Positions 7,708 through 15,728 of a stretch of 25,774 nucleotides of DNA are shown here, piece by piece; the first letter of the stretch is position 1, and each line of letters starts with the position of its first letter. This DNA comes from a virus. The notes under the pieces were generated by a model that was not told where the DNA came from, ran no database searches, and saw only the letters and a program-made list of their open reading frames with translations. Location of the stretch: positions 1 through 25,774 of IMG/VR virus record IMGVR_UViG_3300031539_000280; one strand, written 5' to 3'. A program made the position numbers and the translations under genes.

Positions 7708-8168
7708 AATAACACATTGATTATAGCTTCATTTCGGGTGCCATCCCATAACAATTTTATTTTTATCGACTCTTTGCCCGGCTCTTGCAAAGTTACGTAT
7801 AATTCTAATTTATTCACGCCGGCGACCTCGGAATTTAACGAAATATCTGCATATTCTTTTAAATAATCTAGATCCTGTGCTGCCGCTGCTTCCAGTTTAG
7901 CCCGTCCGGCGCTGTTAATCGTAACCTCTGAAAGTGCCCTCTCAAAGGAACTATTAAACTGCGTTTCTTCTGATAATAAAACGTTGCCCCACCAGTCGGA
8001 TCTGGTATCCAATTCGTCAAGCGCCAGAGAGGTACTTTGCTCTAAATTACCCCCGAAAAGGGCTAAATACACTTGATTTGCGAGCCCGTTAGTGAGCGAA
8101 AGATCATCATTCACAAGCGTAAACTCTCCCCCTGATCCTTCTTCGTAAATTAATACGTCTATTGCCAT
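7704..8168 (-). CDS. Baseplate wedge protein, Mu gp46/gp25-like
   Basis: 154 residues. It contains the gp46 marker DELDTRSDWWGNVLL (DxRxxWWG), preceded by a DLSLTNGLANQVYLALFGG segment and followed by a helical ERALSEVTINSAGRAKLEAA stretch. Homologues (Mu gp46, T4 gp25) join the sheath ring to the baseplate wedge. It sits between the tape measure gene, overlapping its stop by 10 bases, and the gp47-like gene. In Mu, genes 43-45 lie between these, so the module order has changed here. Confidence 0.85.
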   Translation of the reverse strand: MAIDVLIYEEGSGGEFTLVNDDLSLTNGLANQVYLALFGGNLEQSTSLALDELDTRSDWWGNVLLSEETQFNSSFERALSEVTINSAGRAKLEAAAAQDLDYLKEYADISLNSEVAGVNKLELYVTLQEPGKESIKIKLLWDGTRNEAIINVLL

Positions 8169-9961
8169 CCTATTGTTTTAGATAAATTAACGTTAGCCCC
8201 TTGTACCTTAGTTACCTCTGTAAGCCCTTTACTATCGTTTACATTTATGTCTACCTTGCTGTTATTGGTAGTTGTTTTATTTATCTGGTTGCTGATCGCT
8301 TTGTTGCTCTCTGCTTCCGGGGCCCCTGTGGTGATCCCCGCCGCTTCAAGTTTTGCTTTGATTCCCGCCTCTATGTCCGTCACGGCGCTATCTCCGAAAA
8401 TAGAGTCCATTAGGACCCCTAAATATTCGAAAGCCTCGGTAATTGCGGTAACTGATCCGCGTATGAAGTTCGCAAGGCCGCTGTCAGAAGTGGCGATCCA
8501 TTCGACTAGCTGCCCCCATTTTTCGCTCAACCAGTCGAAAACCATGCCGAGTGTCTGGAATAGTTCTATAAATGGCCCCAAAGAAAAACGTATAAATTTA
8601 GCGAATCCACTGTCCGAGGTTTTAACCCAATTAACTATGTCCTCCCAATAAATGATCAATAGTGCAATAACACCGATTAATATAAGTATGGCCGCCACGA
8701 TCCACGTGATAGGGGAGGCGTACATTACTGCGTTAACCACTAACATGACCACTTTAAACGCCGCAAAGGCCGCAGTCAACCCCATAACGACGGGTATAAT
8801 CGTACCCATATTGTCTGCGAGAAAACCAAGCACAGATTTAAGGATCTTAAGTCCTTCATTATTAGAGTTCGTACTCGTTACCGAGTTTTTAAAACTAGCG
8901 GTCAGTTCGTCCCACTTTCCCGAGAGGGTGTTTGTGTTTATCGCTGCTTGATCTACCGCGGTATTTGTCCCGGTAACCGCTTTCGTGTAGTCTTCTACTT
9001 TGGCGGTATTGTTTAAAAGTACTTGCCCAGCGATAACGTTTTCACTCCCAAATACTTGAGATACTGCCGTCGCATCACCCGCGATCTTCGACAGTTCTGC
9101 CAATCTTTTAGAAACCGGGACCGTTTTATCTGAAACAAGGTCGAGATCTACCCCGAATCTATTTAACTGGTTTAATGCGTTCTTAGGTAATACTTTTATA
9201 GTTGCCATTTTAAGCAAGACATTACGTAAGCTTGTGCCTGCTTCCGCCCCTTTTATTGTTTTCTCCGCGAGGGTTTCGATTAGCCCGACCGACTCCTCTA
9301 AAGATACACCTGTCGAGTTCGCCACCGCTCCAAATTTCTTCATCGACTCTGTAATGTCCGAAACTGGTGCAGATCCCGCTTGTGATCCTGCCGCTAAGGT
9401 GTTCATTACCCTGGCCGACTCGTCCGCTGTCAGATTGAACTGATTAAGCGTGCCTGTTAAATTTTCAGCGGATACGGCGAGATCCGCCCCTGTGGCTTTT
9501 GAAAGTATAATACTCGCTTCCGTAACTTTTGCCAGCGCTTCGGCGTCGGCTAAAAGTTCAGGTTTTGCGGACCCGACGATCTCGAAAGCTTTTGCGACGT
9601 CCCCGGCGAATTTCTTTTGACTCTTAGAAACCGCGTCGATCTGAGTTTGGAAGGCTTCGAAGTCCTTACCTGTCACCCCTGTGATCGCGGACAAACTCGC
9701 TAAATTCTTTTCGAGGTCTACATTTGCAGACAGTAACATCATACCAACCGCAGCCGCGCCCATCGCGATCCCGAGTTGCCCGAGCATTCCCGTAGCTTTT
9801 TTAAATGATTGCCCGAGACGCCTTGCCGCTCTGTCAACACGTGCAAAAGTGGTAACCGCTGATCTGCCGAAGTTCTTGACTCCCGCCGTCATGCCCCGGA
9901 CTACTTTTGTAAGCCCGTCGACCGCTTTAAACTCTGTCTTTACTATTAAACTCTTTGCCAT
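8159..9961 (-). CDS. Tail tape measure protein
   Basis: 600 residues. It starts with a short basic region, then helical repeats. Around residues 85-290 is the TP901-type tape measure core with NLASLSAITGVTGKDF, VSAENLTGTLNQFNLTADES and GVSLEESVGLIETLAEKTI. Roughly residues 370-440 are strongly hydrophobic (several possible membrane segments such as VMGLTAAFAAFKVVMLVVNA), as expected for a protein that enters the membrane during injection. A tandem motif (TSDSGFAKFIRFSLGPF, then TSDSGLANFIRGSVTAI) is repeated afterwards. The rule of about 0.15 nm per residue implies a tail of about 90 nm. It directly follows the chaperone and its -1 extension. Confidence 0.88.
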   Translation of the reverse strand: MAKSLIVKTEFKAVDGLTKVVRGMTAGVKNFGRSAVTTFARVDRAARRLGQSFKKATGMLGQLGIAMGAAAVGMMLLSANVDLEKNLASLSAITGVTGKDFEAFQTQIDAVSKSQKKFAGDVAKAFEIVGSAKPELLADAEALAKVTEASIILSKATGADLAVSAENLTGTLNQFNLTADESARVMNTLAAGSQAGSAPVSDITESMKKFGAVANSTGVSLEESVGLIETLAEKTIKGAEAGTSLRNVLLKMATIKVLPKNALNQLNRFGVDLDLVSDKTVPVSKRLAELSKIAGDATAVSQVFGSENVIAGQVLLNNTAKVEDYTKAVTGTNTAVDQAAINTNTLSGKWDELTASFKNSVTSTNSNNEGLKILKSVLGFLADNMGTIIPVVMGLTAAFAAFKVVMLVVNAVMYASPITWIVAAILILIGVIALLIIYWEDIVNWVKTSDSGFAKFIRFSLGPFIELFQTLGMVFDWLSEKWGQLVEWIATSDSGLANFIRGSVTAITEAFEYLGVLMDSIFGDSAVTDIEAGIKAKLEAAGITTGAPEAESNKAISNQINKTTTNNSKVDINVNDSKGLTEVTKVQGANVNLSKTIGWQ

Positions 9962-9962
9962 T

Positions 9963-10537
9963 TTATAAATTAGTTAGACCGCTTTTTTTTATGCCTTCCA
10001 AATAAGATTTTGCCCGTTTTTCCCAGAAAAATAGCCCATAAATTGTGTTGTCTTCTAAGTACAATTTCTCAACGTCCCAAATCGTCCACTTATAAACGTC
10101 GACTATCAAAGCTATTGCGGGGTATATGCCCTCTATGTTTAACGTGGTAAAAAAAAAGCGCTGATCTTGCCTATCTTTGTGAAATCCTCCGCGTCTAATC
10201 CCGCCAAAAGCCCGCTATTAACCCCCGTTAATGCTGCGAGCATACGCCTTGCGAGCTCCACATCATTTTTGGCGCCGCCTGTATACTTTTCGATATCTTT
10301 TACCGTGAACCTTCTATTTTTAAAAACTATTTTCTCAAGCAGTTCGGCACCCTTCTCCAGAGGTGTTTCTAAATTGTAAGTTATTTCGTCCCCGATCTGT
10401 AAATACCCGAACTCGATAAGCTGGACGATGTCCTCCTTTTCATCCTTCAGTTTTTCTTGTTTTAATTCACTTAATTTTAAGATCTCCGTGAATTTCACGT
10501 AGTCATTTTCTGCCGTTTCAATATCTACTTTTGCCAT
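9963..10537 (-). CDS. Predicted -1 frameshift fusion (G-T type chaperone)
   Basis: If the ribosome slips back one base on T TTT TTA (bases 10154-10148 on the minus strand), reading continues with ACC at 10148-10146 and stays open for 61 codons to a TAA at 9965-9963. The product would be about 191 residues (130 plus 61). The -1 part has no ATG of its own and ends two bases before the tape measure ATG. It begins TTLNIEGIYPAIALIVDV and contains two tryptophan-rich helices (YKWTIWDVEKLY and FFWEKRAKSYLE). T TTT TTA is the HIV-1 gag-pol heptamer, and P2 E/E' uses T TTT TTG at the same gene position. Confidence 0.75.
10112..10157 (-). promoter_or_regulatory. Slippery heptamer with possible downstream stem
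   Basis: The minus strand has nine T followed by A, which includes T TTT TTA. Immediately downstream, CCAC (10147-10144) can pair with GTGG further along, and TAAAC with GTTTA, giving 4 and 5 base pairs with a small internal loop. A smaller GGG/CCC hairpin (GGGCATATACCC) lies inside. The larger stem extends beyond this interval to about 10085. The pairing was found by eye and its spacing from the heptamer is shorter than usual, so the stimulator role is uncertain; the heptamer is clear. Confidence 0.5.
10139..10537 (-). CDS. Tail assembly chaperone, Mu gp41 / P2 E-like (zero-frame product)
   Basis: 132 residues between the tube gene and the tape measure gene, the conserved place for tail assembly chaperones. 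Residues about 55-125 match the Mu gp41/P2 E family: ETPLEKGAELLEKIVFKNRR, then DIEKYTGGAKNDVELARRML, then GLLAGLDAEDFTKIGKIS. The 3' end carries a run of nine T (10149-10157) that reads GCT TTT TTT TTA and then stops after CCA CGT. Chaperones of this group bind the tape measure protein while the tube assembles, and a longer form is made by -1 frameshifting. Confidence 0.8.
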   Translation of the reverse strand: MAKVDIETAENDYVKFTEILKLSELKQEKLKDEKEDIVQLIEFGYLQIGDEITYNLETPLEKGAELLEKIVFKNRRFTVKDIEKYTGGAKNDVELARRMLAALTGVNSGLLAGLDAEDFTKIGKISAFFLPR

Positions 10538-10594
10538 TGTTTACCCTTTTTAATTGTGTTGTATGCCTTAATGTTGTTGTTAGGAATTTATAAG

Positions 10595-10624
10595 CAAATC
10601 TAAAGGAGTTAAAAACCCCTTTAG
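10595..10624 (-). terminator. Hairpin with overlapping -7 box in the tube-chaperone gap
   Basis: In the 100-base gap after the tube gene, 10600-10608 (CTAAAGGAG) pairs with 10616-10624 (CCCCTTTAG) with one A/C mismatch and a 7-base loop. On the minus strand it is followed by a mixed T-rich stretch, so it is at best a weak terminator. It could reduce read-through from the highly expressed capsid, sheath and tube genes into the chaperone and tape measure genes. The -7-like box TAGATTTG (10602-10595) overlaps the stem edge, with no convincing -33 box. Confidence 0.4.
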
Positions 10625-10638
10625 TTCACCTATTTATT

Positions 10639-11049
10639 TTAATCTAAACGCTCCAATTTATTGAACGCTATCTTAACCGTGATCAACGCAGTGTTAACGT
10701 TGCCTTGTATGTCGCCGACTGGTTTGCCTTTTCCGCCCCAAATAGCCCCTGAGATATTGGTGATCGTCCAGTCCGCAAGGTTCGGATTTCCAGCTAAGTC
10801 TTTCAATTTGGTAAGTTCGTCCTGATCGATCATGTCCCACGCCATTGGCGGGGTCTCGAAAGACCCTCTCGTATAGTTCATTTGATCGAGCATTATACCG
10901 TTACCTGTGACGCTGTTTGCGTCATCGTTAGATCTTCTTCCCCCTGGATCTACGGTTCCGTCCTCCCCTGCTTTGAAGAAAAAAGATCCGCTCCCTAAAG
11001 TGGGGTGATTGTACGTCATCTCGATAGTATCTCCGCCTGTGTAGCTCAT
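10639..11049 (-). CDS. Tail tube protein
   Basis: 136 residues, between the sheath and chaperone genes as in Mu L-M-G order. The sequence is beta-rich with a conserved-looking SYTGGDTIEMTYNHPTLG start, SFFFKAGEDG, and SFETPPMAWDMIDQDELTKL near the middle, ending VKIAFNKLERLD. Tube proteins of this type (Mu gpM) polymerise inside the sheath. No sheath-specific features are seen. The call combines size, composition and position; a direct motif match is weaker than for the sheath. Confidence 0.7.
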   Translation of the reverse strand: MSYTGGDTIEMTYNHPTLGSGSFFFKAGEDGTVDPGGRRSNDDANSVTGNGIMLDQMNYTRGSFETPPMAWDMIDQDELTKLKDLAGNPNLADWTITNISGAIWGGKGKPVGDIQGNVNTALITVKIAFNKLERLD

Positions 11050-11061
11050 ATTATTTATATT

Positions 11062-12597
11062 TTATGATGAATAATTAAAATCGAACTCCACATCTGAGCT
11101 AACTATGTCGGCGGTACTAGTTATTTTCACCCTAAAGAAAATATTAAGCCGCGCAGGGTTAGATCCCTCGATCTCGACCGATCTGTTAGCTTTAGTAAAC
11201 GCCGCATCCACATATAACGCCTTGCTTACCATGTCGTCTACGTGTGACCCGATCAACTGAAGTACTTGCTTCGGCGAAATAGTGTCGCCCACTGTTACAG
11301 GTTCGTCATCTTTTACGATGGCCTTGTCCTGTATGTCGCGATCCATTATGATCAGCCACTGGAATCCTCCATTCCAAAGAATGTTAAGATCTCTTACTTT
11401 CCTAAACTTAGGCGGCGTTTCGCCGTCTGGGTGGTACGTGGTGAACATGTCTTGCACAGTGTAAGCGTCATTCTTTAAAAGAACCGTCGACGCTCCGCGT
11501 TTAGCCATATAATCCCTCGCGTCATAGTCGCTGAAATCTCCTACATTATTGTCTGCCGGGATCGGCATGTCTGGGTAAGCTTTTCCGCCGTTACCCAAAT
11601 GGGGGGAACTTACAAACCTTGCCGCTGTTGTGGCGCATAAATTAACCGCTGCCTCAAATGCGAACCCCTCAGAATTAGGCGCTGGCGCTAATACATTGGT
11701 CATTTGCACCTTTCTAGCTGCGGCATCTGTGATCGCCACTACGTCGTCCTTATCTGACAGTAAACTGCCAAAGTAAGCGACGAACGGTTTGTATACGTTC
11801 GCTAAATATCTGCCCGTCGGAGCGTCTGGATCCGCTATGCCGTTAAAGGCTTCCAGGGCCGCGAATGCCGTAGCTCCATAGGGGTTAATTACGTCGGTGT
11901 TCCATTCTTCGCCAAAAAGTGCTAAACTTGCTGCGATGTCAGGATCTCCAGCCCCGGTAGTTTTAGAAACTTCACTATAAACAACACCTGCAGCTCCGGC
12001 CTCGGTGTCGAATCGTATTTGAAGCCCTGCGCTGGTGGTTCCGGCCCACTTAGTGGTCACATCAATGTCTGCCACATTTTCGACAGCTGCCACAGGAGAA
12101 GAATACACCCCGCTGATCGCGTCAATTATTTTCTGACGAACTGCCGCGGCGTCGTCCCCGATAGCCAGGCTATATTTATAAGAAGTCCCGTCTAAATTGT
12201 CCCTCCCGGAGATAATTACCTTATGCGTGACGTTCGCAGTCACCGTCGTGGCCACCGCAACACCCACTTTAATAGCGGTCGCAGAGGCTCCCGCCGGTTC
12301 CATCTGCGGGTAAATTACAGTTTCGACCCCGCCCAAAATGTTACCTGTTAACGGCCTTAAAATCCTAGCCATTAAATGCAAAGGTGATCCATACCCGTAC
12401 CGATCGCCCACTTCCTGCGCGGAAATAAACGAAAATGCGGAGGTGTCAAAGCTCGCCTGGTTGGCCGTGTTTCCTTCCCCCAACAGAGCGATCCGGTGTG
12501 GCAAATTAGACGTGTTCGTGCCAAAATTTGCTTTTTTTTGCTTGTACCCGATAACACGTGAAACGCGGTCGAGTGCTATAGCTGTGCTAATGCTCAT
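11062..12597 (-). CDS. Contractile tail sheath protein, Mu gpL-like
   Basis: 511 residues. Visible family features include LPHRIALLGEGNTANQ near the N-terminus, a YGYGSPLHLMARIL segment, an inserted beta domain (about residues 90-210), the AFAALEAFNGIADPDAPTGR central stretch, and the C-terminal NAYTVQDMFTTYHPDG, then LNILWNGGFQWLIIMDRDIQ and the conserved VEFDFNYSS end. The sheath contracts to drive the tube into the host. This identifies the phage as a myovirus with a Mu-type tail. It lies next to the tube gene. Confidence 0.88.
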   Translation of the reverse strand: MSISTAIALDRVSRVIGYKQKKANFGTNTSNLPHRIALLGEGNTANQASFDTSAFSFISAQEVGDRYGYGSPLHLMARILRPLTGNILGGVETVIYPQMEPAGASATAIKVGVAVATTVTANVTHKVIISGRDNLDGTSYKYSLAIGDDAAAVRQKIIDAISGVYSSPVAAVENVADIDVTTKWAGTTSAGLQIRFDTEAGAAGVVYSEVSKTTGAGDPDIAASLALFGEEWNTDVINPYGATAFAALEAFNGIADPDAPTGRYLANVYKPFVAYFGSLLSDKDDVVAITDAAARKVQMTNVLAPAPNSEGFAFEAAVNLCATTAARFVSSPHLGNGGKAYPDMPIPADNNVGDFSDYDARDYMAKRGASTVLLKNDAYTVQDMFTTYHPDGETPPKFRKVRDLNILWNGGFQWLIIMDRDIQDKAIVKDDEPVTVGDTISPKQVLQLIGSHVDDMVSKALYVDAAFTKANRSVEIEGSNPARLNIFFRVKITSTADIVSSDVEFDFNYSS

Positions 12598-12598
12598 A

Positions 12599-13204
12599 TT
12601 ATATAATTTTAGAAATTTTTATTCCTTTGTCCGTTTCATCAAGCTTAATGCTTGTGTAAGTGCCCTCCTGTGTGTCAGAATTTAACCCGCCGTTCTGCTC
12701 CTCGTATCTTACCAGCAACACCAATTGCCCCGCTATTATGCGGAAGGCATCCGCCTGCTCTGTGGGTTCCGCTATCCTTATGTCGGTCACGTTGATCCCC
12801 CCTATATAAGGCCTTCCCGAAAGGGCTAGCCTGTTATAAGTGGGGTGCTTTAAGATGTACCTGATCGCACCTAGTAGCTTTTGGCAGGTTTTAGCCGCCA
12901 GTTTGTCCCCGTAATCGGTGTCGTTGCTTACTCCTTTTGCAGTGACCTCTACATTTATCTGACATGTACCCTTGCTAGTTATACGATTCTCATCGCTGTA
13001 ATTAGCACTTGCGAAGTATACCTTCACTGCGGGGAGTTCTTCCCTATCGTAGGGTATCCCCCTCTCTATCCAAACATCTGCCCCGAATTCTGTCTCCGTG
13101 GGCCTTAAAACTAATTGCGCCTCAAATTCTGCGGAAATAATAGCCGCAACTTGGTCGCGTATCGTTTCAAAACGTTGTGCAGGTATGCTAAAATCAAACG
13201 CCAT
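12599..13204 (-). CDS. Probable tail terminator/neck protein
   Basis: 201 residues just before the sheath gene. It has a mixed alpha/beta layout with an N-terminal helix (RFETIRDQVAAIISAEF), an extended strand region (ELPAVKVYFASANY), CQINVEVTAKG, DYGDKLAAKTCQKLLGAIRY, and a final beta hairpin before a Gly-rich tail. This arrangement, with a conserved helix after the first strands, is that of tail terminators and connector proteins that cap the tail. The start overlaps the preceding gene by 11 bases. The exact family is not certain. Confidence 0.55.
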   Translation of the reverse strand: MAFDFSIPAQRFETIRDQVAAIISAEFEAQLVLRPTETEFGADVWIERGIPYDREELPAVKVYFASANYSDENRITSKGTCQINVEVTAKGVSNDTDYGDKLAAKTCQKLLGAIRYILKHPTYNRLALSGRPYIGGINVTDIRIAEPTEQADAFRIIAGQLVLLVRYEEQNGGLNSDTQEGTYTSIKLDETDKGIKISKII

Positions 13205-13550
13205 ACTCGTCTAAAATAAAAACAATTAATCCTAAAGTTTCGTCTGGGTAATTTTCGGAAATTCTATATGTTTTCCCATCATACAAAACTTTGTGCCCTT
13301 TCATATACACCTCACCATTTGCGGTTCTTGTCGGGTAGCTCTGCGCAATTAGCAAGCTTTCCACTACAGAAGCGTGAATGTTCGGCGAATTTATCGGCAG
13401 TCCGTCGTCAGGGTTAATAGACATGCGATGCTTAGAGGCAATGCCTTTTATTGCTGCGATTTCAGCGGTCGGCGCCGTGAACACAAGATCCACGGCAAAG
13501 CCCGCCTGGGTAAACCTAACAACATCTAATCTTGCCTGCCCTAAACTCAT
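13194..13550 (-). CDS. Head-tail connector-type protein, FII-like by position
   Basis: 118 residues, beta-rich, with VDLVFTAPTAEIAAIKGIAS near the start and a C-terminal hairpin (HKVLYDGKTYRI followed by LIVFILDEYGV) that resembles the strand-turn-strand end of head-tail joining proteins. In lambda, FI and FII follow the capsid gene E, and this gene holds the FII position. The name rests mainly on order. It is followed by the terminator-like gene, overlapping by 11 bases. Confidence 0.45.
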   Translation of the reverse strand: MSLGQARLDVVRFTQAGFAVDLVFTAPTAEIAAIKGIASKHRMSINPDDGLPINSPNIHASVVESLLIAQSYPTRTANGEVYMKGHKVLYDGKTYRISENYPDETLGLIVFILDEYGV

Positions 13551-13553
13551 CTT

Positions 13554-13829
13554 TTACCCTTTTTTAACTTCTTTTATTTCGGGATCTTGCTTATAGCTGT
13601 CCTTTTTAGCCGTTTCCGCTTCCGCTTTTATAGCCGCTTTCGCTCTGCGTTCGTCGTTGTTTCCTTTCGAAACGTCCTCTAAATAGCCCGCTTTTGCTGC
13701 CGCTTCGATCTCCCCTTTCACTTTCGCAAATTTGGGATCATCCGTGTCAAACACGACTTTGTCGCTTTTTTTGTACACTTTGCCCGCTATTTGGCACGAT
13801 GTACATTTGAATAATATGTACTTCCCCAT
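13554..13829 (-). CDS. Small protein in the FI position after the capsid gene
   Basis: 91 residues. The N-terminal half (KYILFKCTSCQIAGKVYKKS) carries a single CxxC pair, not enough for a classic zinc finger, then a helix-forming, Lys/Glu/Ala-rich C-terminal half ending EIKEVKKG. Lambda has FI at this place, a helper of packaging with a similarly acidic/basic tail. I see no motif that proves homology. The start ATG overlaps the capsid stop by one base, which suggests coupled translation. Confidence 0.5.
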   Translation of the reverse strand: MGKYILFKCTSCQIAGKVYKKSDKVVFDTDDPKFAKVKGEIEAAAKAGYLEDVSKGNNDERRAKAAIKAEAETAKKDSYKQDPEIKEVKKG

Positions 13830-14902
13830 TATGCCAGAGTTTGAAGTGTGTAAATTCTATCAACAGTTACTGGAACCGCTACAGGTGCGGACATAACGCC
13901 GAAATAATGTGCGAATCGTTTCTTGTCGATGTTCGAATAAACACCAAACTCCGAAGCCACGTTAGTAATGTATTCGTTGAATTCCGCACGGGTGGGATCA
14001 TTTATGATCTTCGGTAGCCCTGCGTGAGCCATTACAAACCTAGTTCCTGTAACAGGTAAAAATATAGTTTGGCTCTCGTCTAAATAACGAGTGTCAACGC
14101 CTGCATCTGTTTCGTATGTTTCGTCGTACGTCCAAACATTAACAATAAAAGAACCCGCTGAAATTTGGCCGTTGTATGCGGCTCCAGAAGTGTCGGCGAT
14201 CGGCATATTAACATCTATTAATTTCACCTGATTATGGTTAGCTTTCACAGTAAAATAGTTACTCGCTTTTAATGCTGTCCACGTAGCCCCGGAGCAAATC
14301 ATGTTCATCTCTTTGGTATTGCTTTTACCCGTTTGACGCAAGAAGTTACCCGCTTTTATAATGTCTCCCTCAATGTCGGCGGCTGCTACTGTCCAATAGT
14401 CTCCTAAAGTGTCCGCATCTACTTTAGACGTTGCTTTTCGTTTAAAGTCGATATTGTCGCCGCTGTTAAGCGTCACGATTCCCGTTTCGAAAACCTGCGC
14501 AGCTTGTAACTCTTTGGCCCTTAATATCTTAGCTCTTAAAGCCTGTAATTTCTCGCCAATATCGCGAACAGTTGACCCCACTAACTCTGCCGGTGCCCCC
14601 ATGTTAACCATATTATCGTAAGTGTCTAATCCCGTGGCATCGAAATACTCATCGTAAAATGGTGCCAAAAAAGTTTTTTGACTCTCTTTCGCAAACTGGT
14701 TTCGCTTGCCGTCCCCGCCTCTGTTTACATCTACGGCGATCTTTTCCGTCCCCCGCATTACCCAAATATCGACAAATTTACTATTTGTAGTTTTTGGTGT
14801 GAAAAAACTCCTCAAAAAGGAGGCGCTTGGCATTTCTTCTTTATACACGTCAATCACGGCTTGCGTGAACTCTGCGGCGTGTTGCTCTAATGCTATACTC
14901 AT
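13829..14902 (-). CDS. Major capsid protein, lambda gpE family
   Basis: 357 residues, close to lambda gpE (341). It has the E-family N-terminal pattern (SFLRSFFTPKTTNSKFVDIW and GGDGKRNQFAKESQKTFLA), APFYDEYFDATGLDTYDNM, and helix RAKILRAKELQAAQVFETG. The second half contains AAYNGQISAGSFIVNVWTYD and FLPVTGTRFVMAHAG. It builds the HK97-fold head shell. It follows the decoration gene D, as in lambda D-E. Confidence 0.88.
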   Translation of the reverse strand: MSIALEQHAAEFTQAVIDVYKEEMPSASFLRSFFTPKTTNSKFVDIWVMRGTEKIAVDVNRGGDGKRNQFAKESQKTFLAPFYDEYFDATGLDTYDNMVNMGAPAELVGSTVRDIGEKLQALRAKILRAKELQAAQVFETGIVTLNSGDNIDFKRKATSKVDADTLGDYWTVAAADIEGDIIKAGNFLRQTGKSNTKEMNMICSGATWTALKASNYFTVKANHNQVKLIDVNMPIADTSGAAYNGQISAGSFIVNVWTYDETYETDAGVDTRYLDESQTIFLPVTGTRFVMAHAGLPKIINDPTRAEFNEYITNVASEFGVYSNIDKKRFAHYFGVMSAPVAVPVTVDRIYTLQTLA

Positions 14903-14919
14903 TTTTTTACTCTCCTTTT

Positions 14920-15366
14920 TTACGAGTTATCGAACTCGGTTAAATTTAACGTGTCTTCTAAAATAAGGCCTAACCCCTCCAACCAGTCATCAAGACGGCC
15001 ATTGCCTAAAACTACCGAGGCCAAAGTCTCCGCGTTCGGGAAGGCGATCAAATCTTTTGCGATCCTGCCTTTGTTTACATACTCCAAACTCTTGGTTGCT
15101 GAAGCTGCGACATCTATGTCCTCGCTGCCCCCTAACCACAACAGCCCCACCGGAAACTGTGATCCGTCCGCGCCGGCTATGACCCACGGCACAAGTTTAC
15201 CCGTTGCCGATATTTTACTGACCACCAGATAAGCGTCTAGCGTAGTGCCTGATCCGCTGTCGGTGTAGTCCGCTCTCGAAAACTCATTACCCCCTAACAA
15301 AAATTTGCTTCGGTCGTAATTTGCGAAAGACTGATTTCTTGTGTTACTAGCTATCGTTACACTCAT
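14920..15366 (-). CDS. Head decoration protein, lambda gpD-like
   Basis: 148 residues, a little longer than lambda gpD (110). Family features: SKFLLGGNEFSRADYTDSGS at the start (FxLGxNxFxxxDYTDS), YLVVSKISATGKLVPWVI, and GADGSQFPVGLLWLG in the middle, followed by LEYVNKGRIAKDLI. Trimers bind the three-fold axes of the expanded head. Its start overlaps the stop of the protease gene by four bases and the capsid gene follows. Confidence 0.85.
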   Translation of the reverse strand: MSVTIASNTRNQSFANYDRSKFLLGGNEFSRADYTDSGSGTTLDAYLVVSKISATGKLVPWVIAGADGSQFPVGLLWLGGSEDIDVAASATKSLEYVNKGRIAKDLIAFPNAETLASVVLGNGRLDDWLEGLGLILEDTLNLTEFDNS

Positions 15367-15728
15367 TGTTTATCCTCCTTTTTTAGGCCCGCACTTGCAC
15401 GCATGGCGGCAACGAAAGCACTTTGTTTTAATACTTTTTCGTCTTCAACAATCGCCGTCGCTTCCAACGCTGGATCGGTAACTATCTCCTCCGGAGATTC
15501 AAGATCCATATCCTGTAATTGCGCTTTTGAAATCGCCTTCAGTTGCATGTCGGCGAAGAATTCGCTATCCGGTTCGCTGCCTTCTGCAACCATAGTCGCG
15601 CAGGCTTTCGCATCTATATGCGAAAACTTTAGAATAGTTCGAACGCGCTTGCGTTCCTGTTCAACCCCCTGAGTGATCAATGTGCTGCATAACTCAGGAT
15701 GTTGAGACAATAATTCACTTTGTGTCAT
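15363..15728 (-). CDS. Probable nested scaffold protein (Nu3-like), internal start
   Basis: The in-frame ATG at 15728, residue 298 of the protease, is followed by a 121-residue helical, acidic tail (MTQSELLSQHPEL, then GVEQERKRVRTIL and the DLESPEEIVTDPALEATAIV region). The bases before it read TTTAAAAGAAAAAGGAATG, an unusually good A-rich start with an AAAGGA, better than those of most genes here. Lambda makes its scaffold Nu3 from an internal start in C in the same way. Separate production is inferred from sequence context. Confidence 0.5.
   Translation of the reverse strand: MTQSELLSQHPELCSTLITQGVEQERKRVRTILKFSHIDAKACATMVAEGSEPDSEFFADMQLKAISKAQLQDMDLESPEEIVTDPALEATAIVEDEKVLKQSAFVAAMRASAGLKKEDKQ

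Noticed and set aside
8247-8951. Two plus-strand ORFs with membrane-like sequence (134 and 99 codons) opposite the tape measure gene
   Set aside because: They are antisense shadows of helical and hydrophobic tape measure codons and have no leader or neighbours on that strand.
13554-13829. Zinc-finger protein call for the 91-residue gene after the capsid gene
   Set aside because: Only one CxxC pair is present; a classic finger needs a second pair or histidines.
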